From Candidatus Freyrarchaeum guaymasense (GTDB lineage: Archaea; Asgardarchaeota; Jordarchaeia; Jordarchaeales; Freyrarchaeaceae), in assembly GCA_030587405.1 (NCBI GenBank), contig JAUQZD010000010.1, positions 1 to 6,614 on the forward strand: DNA of 6,614 nucleotides, given 5' to 3'. Position 1 is the first letter of the stretch, and each line of letters opens with the position of its first letter. The translations under genes were made by a program, and so were the position numbers. Below are positions 5,255 to 6,614 of this stretch, in pieces. Below the pieces are notes generated by a model. That model worked only from the letters and a program-made list of their open reading frames with translations. It did no database searches and was not told the origin of the DNA.

Positions 5255-6614
5255 TTGAGTGGATCGCTCTTAAGGGACGTCTTTAGGAAAGTTGCAGCGG
5301 CGGCTGAAGGGTTTTCAGATGAGAAGTACCGTTCCTTTGCAGTATCCCTTATAGTGTCGTCGATTATTAGGGTTGACGACGAGCTACTGGCAAGCATGCT
5401 AGGAGACGTTTTAAGCCTTGCTGAGAGAGTGCCAGACTCCGCCGTTCGAGCGTCGGCTTTGGGGGAGCTCGGGTTAAGGATTATGAGGCTCGACGCTGGA
5501 AGGGCTGGTGAAGCGTTTGAGAGGGCGCTTGAAGCGCTAAAGGATGTAAGTGAGAGTGAAAGGGGGGAGGTGTTCTCCAAGCTTGCCGTGAGGATGGTTG
5601 AGGCAGGCATCATGCATGGTGACAGGGGGTTCATCGAGAGGGTTTTGGAGAACATGTCCTATGCTGACGCTTTCAGCAGGCCTGTTGTTACGGGTGCGGT
5701 TTTGGTTGGCTTAAGGGCCCTCGGGGACGAAGGGGTCAACGGGGCGTTCGACATGTTCCTTGAGGTGGTGAGGAGGCTTGCAATACCTAAAAACTGCACC
5801 AGCATTTTAATTGAAGTTTCAAGAAGGCTGCTTGCGTTTGGTGACCGTGAGAGAGCTGGCGCACTCCTTGAAGAGGCCCTTAAGTGGGCTAAGAGGGGGC
5901 TTAGGGGGGAGGGAGACATGCTTCTGATGAAGGTTGCAAGGGCTCTCATCCACTTTGCCAGGGAAACAGGATCCCTTGAACACTTGAGGAAGGCGGGGAG
6001 GGTGGCGGAGGAGATAGGAGACAGCTACAGGAGGGCTTGGGTTGAGAGTGAAGTCGCTAATGCAATGGTGGATGCTGACTGGGATGGCGTTTCAGGCGTG
6101 CTGGATGAAGCTATAAGAGTGGCTAGGGGGATACCTGAAAAGGCCGTTAAGGCGTGGACGTTAATGGACATAGCCCTTGCAGTGTTCGAAAGGGGGCTGC
6201 GAGGCAGGGCGCGAGAAATGATGGAGGAGGCTATTGAGGCTGCGAGGAGCATAGTGACGGATAAGATAAGGGCTTCAGTGCTTAAGGACATAGTGGTTAA
6301 CCTCGCCCGGCTTGGGGGGAGCATGAAGGATGCAGGGTTGCTCGGTGAGGCGTTAAACCTAGCTGAGGAGGTCAGGTTAGACCCAGGATACTACTCATTC
6401 ACCATACAGAACATAATCGTTGAAACGGTCAAGGCGGAAGGGGTTAACTCGGAGACTTTAGGGAAGGTTTTCGAGCTCTTAGACAGGTTAGACCCAAGCT
6501 TCCAAGAGCTCACAGTCTGCGAAATCTTGAAGTACATCGAGGAGAACGCAAGGGGTAAGATGGAGGAGGCGCTCCACAGCATCTTGGAATGGGTTGAAAA
6601 AGTTAAAGAGGGAT
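5255..6614 (+). CDS. Helical repeat (TPR/HEAT-like) protein, 3' end cut off
   Basis: An open frame of at least 453 codons that runs off the window end, so the C-terminus is unseen. It has no signal peptide or membrane segment. It is built of paired helices rich in Ala, Leu, Glu and Arg, repeating about every 40 residues with a loose consensus of a short A..LLEEAL..A.. helix, a linker, then RA..L..IA..LA..G. Clear copies begin near residues 82 (RAGEAFERALEAL), 197 (RERAGALLEEALKWAK), 275 (VSGVLDEAIRVAR), 317 (RAREMMEEAIEAAR) and 359 (LLGEALNLAEEV). Such superhelical arrays normally bind protein partners; no catalytic motif is visible, so no function can be given. TTG at 5255 is preferred since GGAGG (5243-5247) is 7 bases ahead; GTG at 5249 is in frame but sits against the Shine-Dalgarno. 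It is divergent from the kinase gene. Reading the minus strand across it gives only antisense frames. Confidence 0.8.
   Translation, partial: MSGSLLRDVFRKVAAAAEGFSDEKYRSFAVSLIVSSIIRVDDELLASMLGDVLSLAERVPDSAVRASALGELGLRIMRLDAGRAGEAFERALEALKDVSESERGEVFSKLAVRMVEAGIMHGDRGFIERVLENMSYADAFSRPVVTGAVLVGLRALGDEGVNGAFDMFLEVVRRLAIPKNCTSILIEVSRRLLAFGDRERAGALLEEALKWAKRGLRGEGDMLLMKVARALIHFARETGSLEHLRKAGRVAEEIGDSYRRAWVESEVANAMVDADWDGVSGVLDEAIRVARGIPEKAVKAWTLMDIALAVFERGLRGRAREMMEEAIEAARSIVTDKIRASVLKDIVVNLARLGGSMKDAGLLGEALNLAEEVRLDPGYYSFTIQNIIVETVKAEGVNSETLGKVFELLDRLDPSFQELTVCEILKYIEENARGKMEEALHSILEWVEKVKEG

Noticed and set aside
5212..6582. Four minus-strand open frames of 63 to 147 codons
   Set aside because: All lie antisense to the long helical-repeat gene and are Ser/Leu/Ala-rich mirrors of its codons; they arise because the sense gene seldom uses codons that read as stops on the other strand.
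1..6614. CRISPR array, tRNA or rRNA genes, insertion-sequence ends
   Set aside because: I found no spaced repeats beyond the single 13-bp pair, no cloverleaf-like segments, and no transposase or terminal inverted repeats; a systematic tRNAscan/ISfinder run could not be made here.

Overview
The window reads as a stretch of an archaeal chromosome. Evidence for an archaeon includes an ADP-forming acyl-CoA synthetase alpha subunit encoded as a separate polypeptide, an AK6/Fap7-type adenylate kinase, and a MoaD/ThiS-like small carrier ending in Gly-Gly. Starts are often GTG or TTG with strong GGAGG-type ribosome binding sites, AGG/AGA arginine codons are frequent, and AT-rich TATA-like boxes sit about 40-60 bases ahead of starts. 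Corrinoid methyl-transfer genes plus an ADP-forming synthetase would fit a thermophilic or anaerobic lineage such as Bathyarchaeia, Korarchaeia or a relative. The lineage is inference only.

Layout. (1) 1-384: a TATA-like box and an intact MoaD/ThiS-type gene. (2) 385-2123: about 1.7 kb of gene decay. It holds an eroded ABC-transporter ATPase whose Walker A lysine is gone and whose reading frame is broken in part by a perfect 13-bp tandem duplication. After it come a short orphan reading frame on the minus strand, then a full-length but triply frameshifted corrinoid (B12-binding) protein gene. That gene is joined by a TGATG overlap to the broken N-terminal stub of a MtaA/UroD-like methyltransferase. 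(3) 2145-2918: an intact DUF169 gene followed by a T-rich terminator. (4) 3198-4586: an intact alpha subunit of an NDP-forming acyl-CoA synthetase with its catalytic histidine, but no beta subunit beside it. (5) 4577-5155, minus strand: an intact AK6/Fap7-like adenylate kinase whose 3' end overlaps the synthetase by 10 bp, tail to tail. (6) 5156-5254: a divergent promoter region. (7) 5255 to the window end: a long open frame encoding an all-helical repeat protein, cut by the window edge.

How the genes relate. The corrinoid protein and MtaA-like stub are the wreck of a methyl-transfer operon (methylated substrate to corrinoid protein to carrier). The nearby ABC ATPase is dead as well. The flanking genes are intact over long frames, so the damage is local and more likely real pseudogenization than general sequencing error, though the clean single-base shifts in the corrinoid gene should be checked against reads. 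I see no CRISPR array, tRNA, rRNA, transposase or insertion-sequence ends. The least explained intact item is the helical repeat protein. I do not see convincing evidence of a wholly new system.
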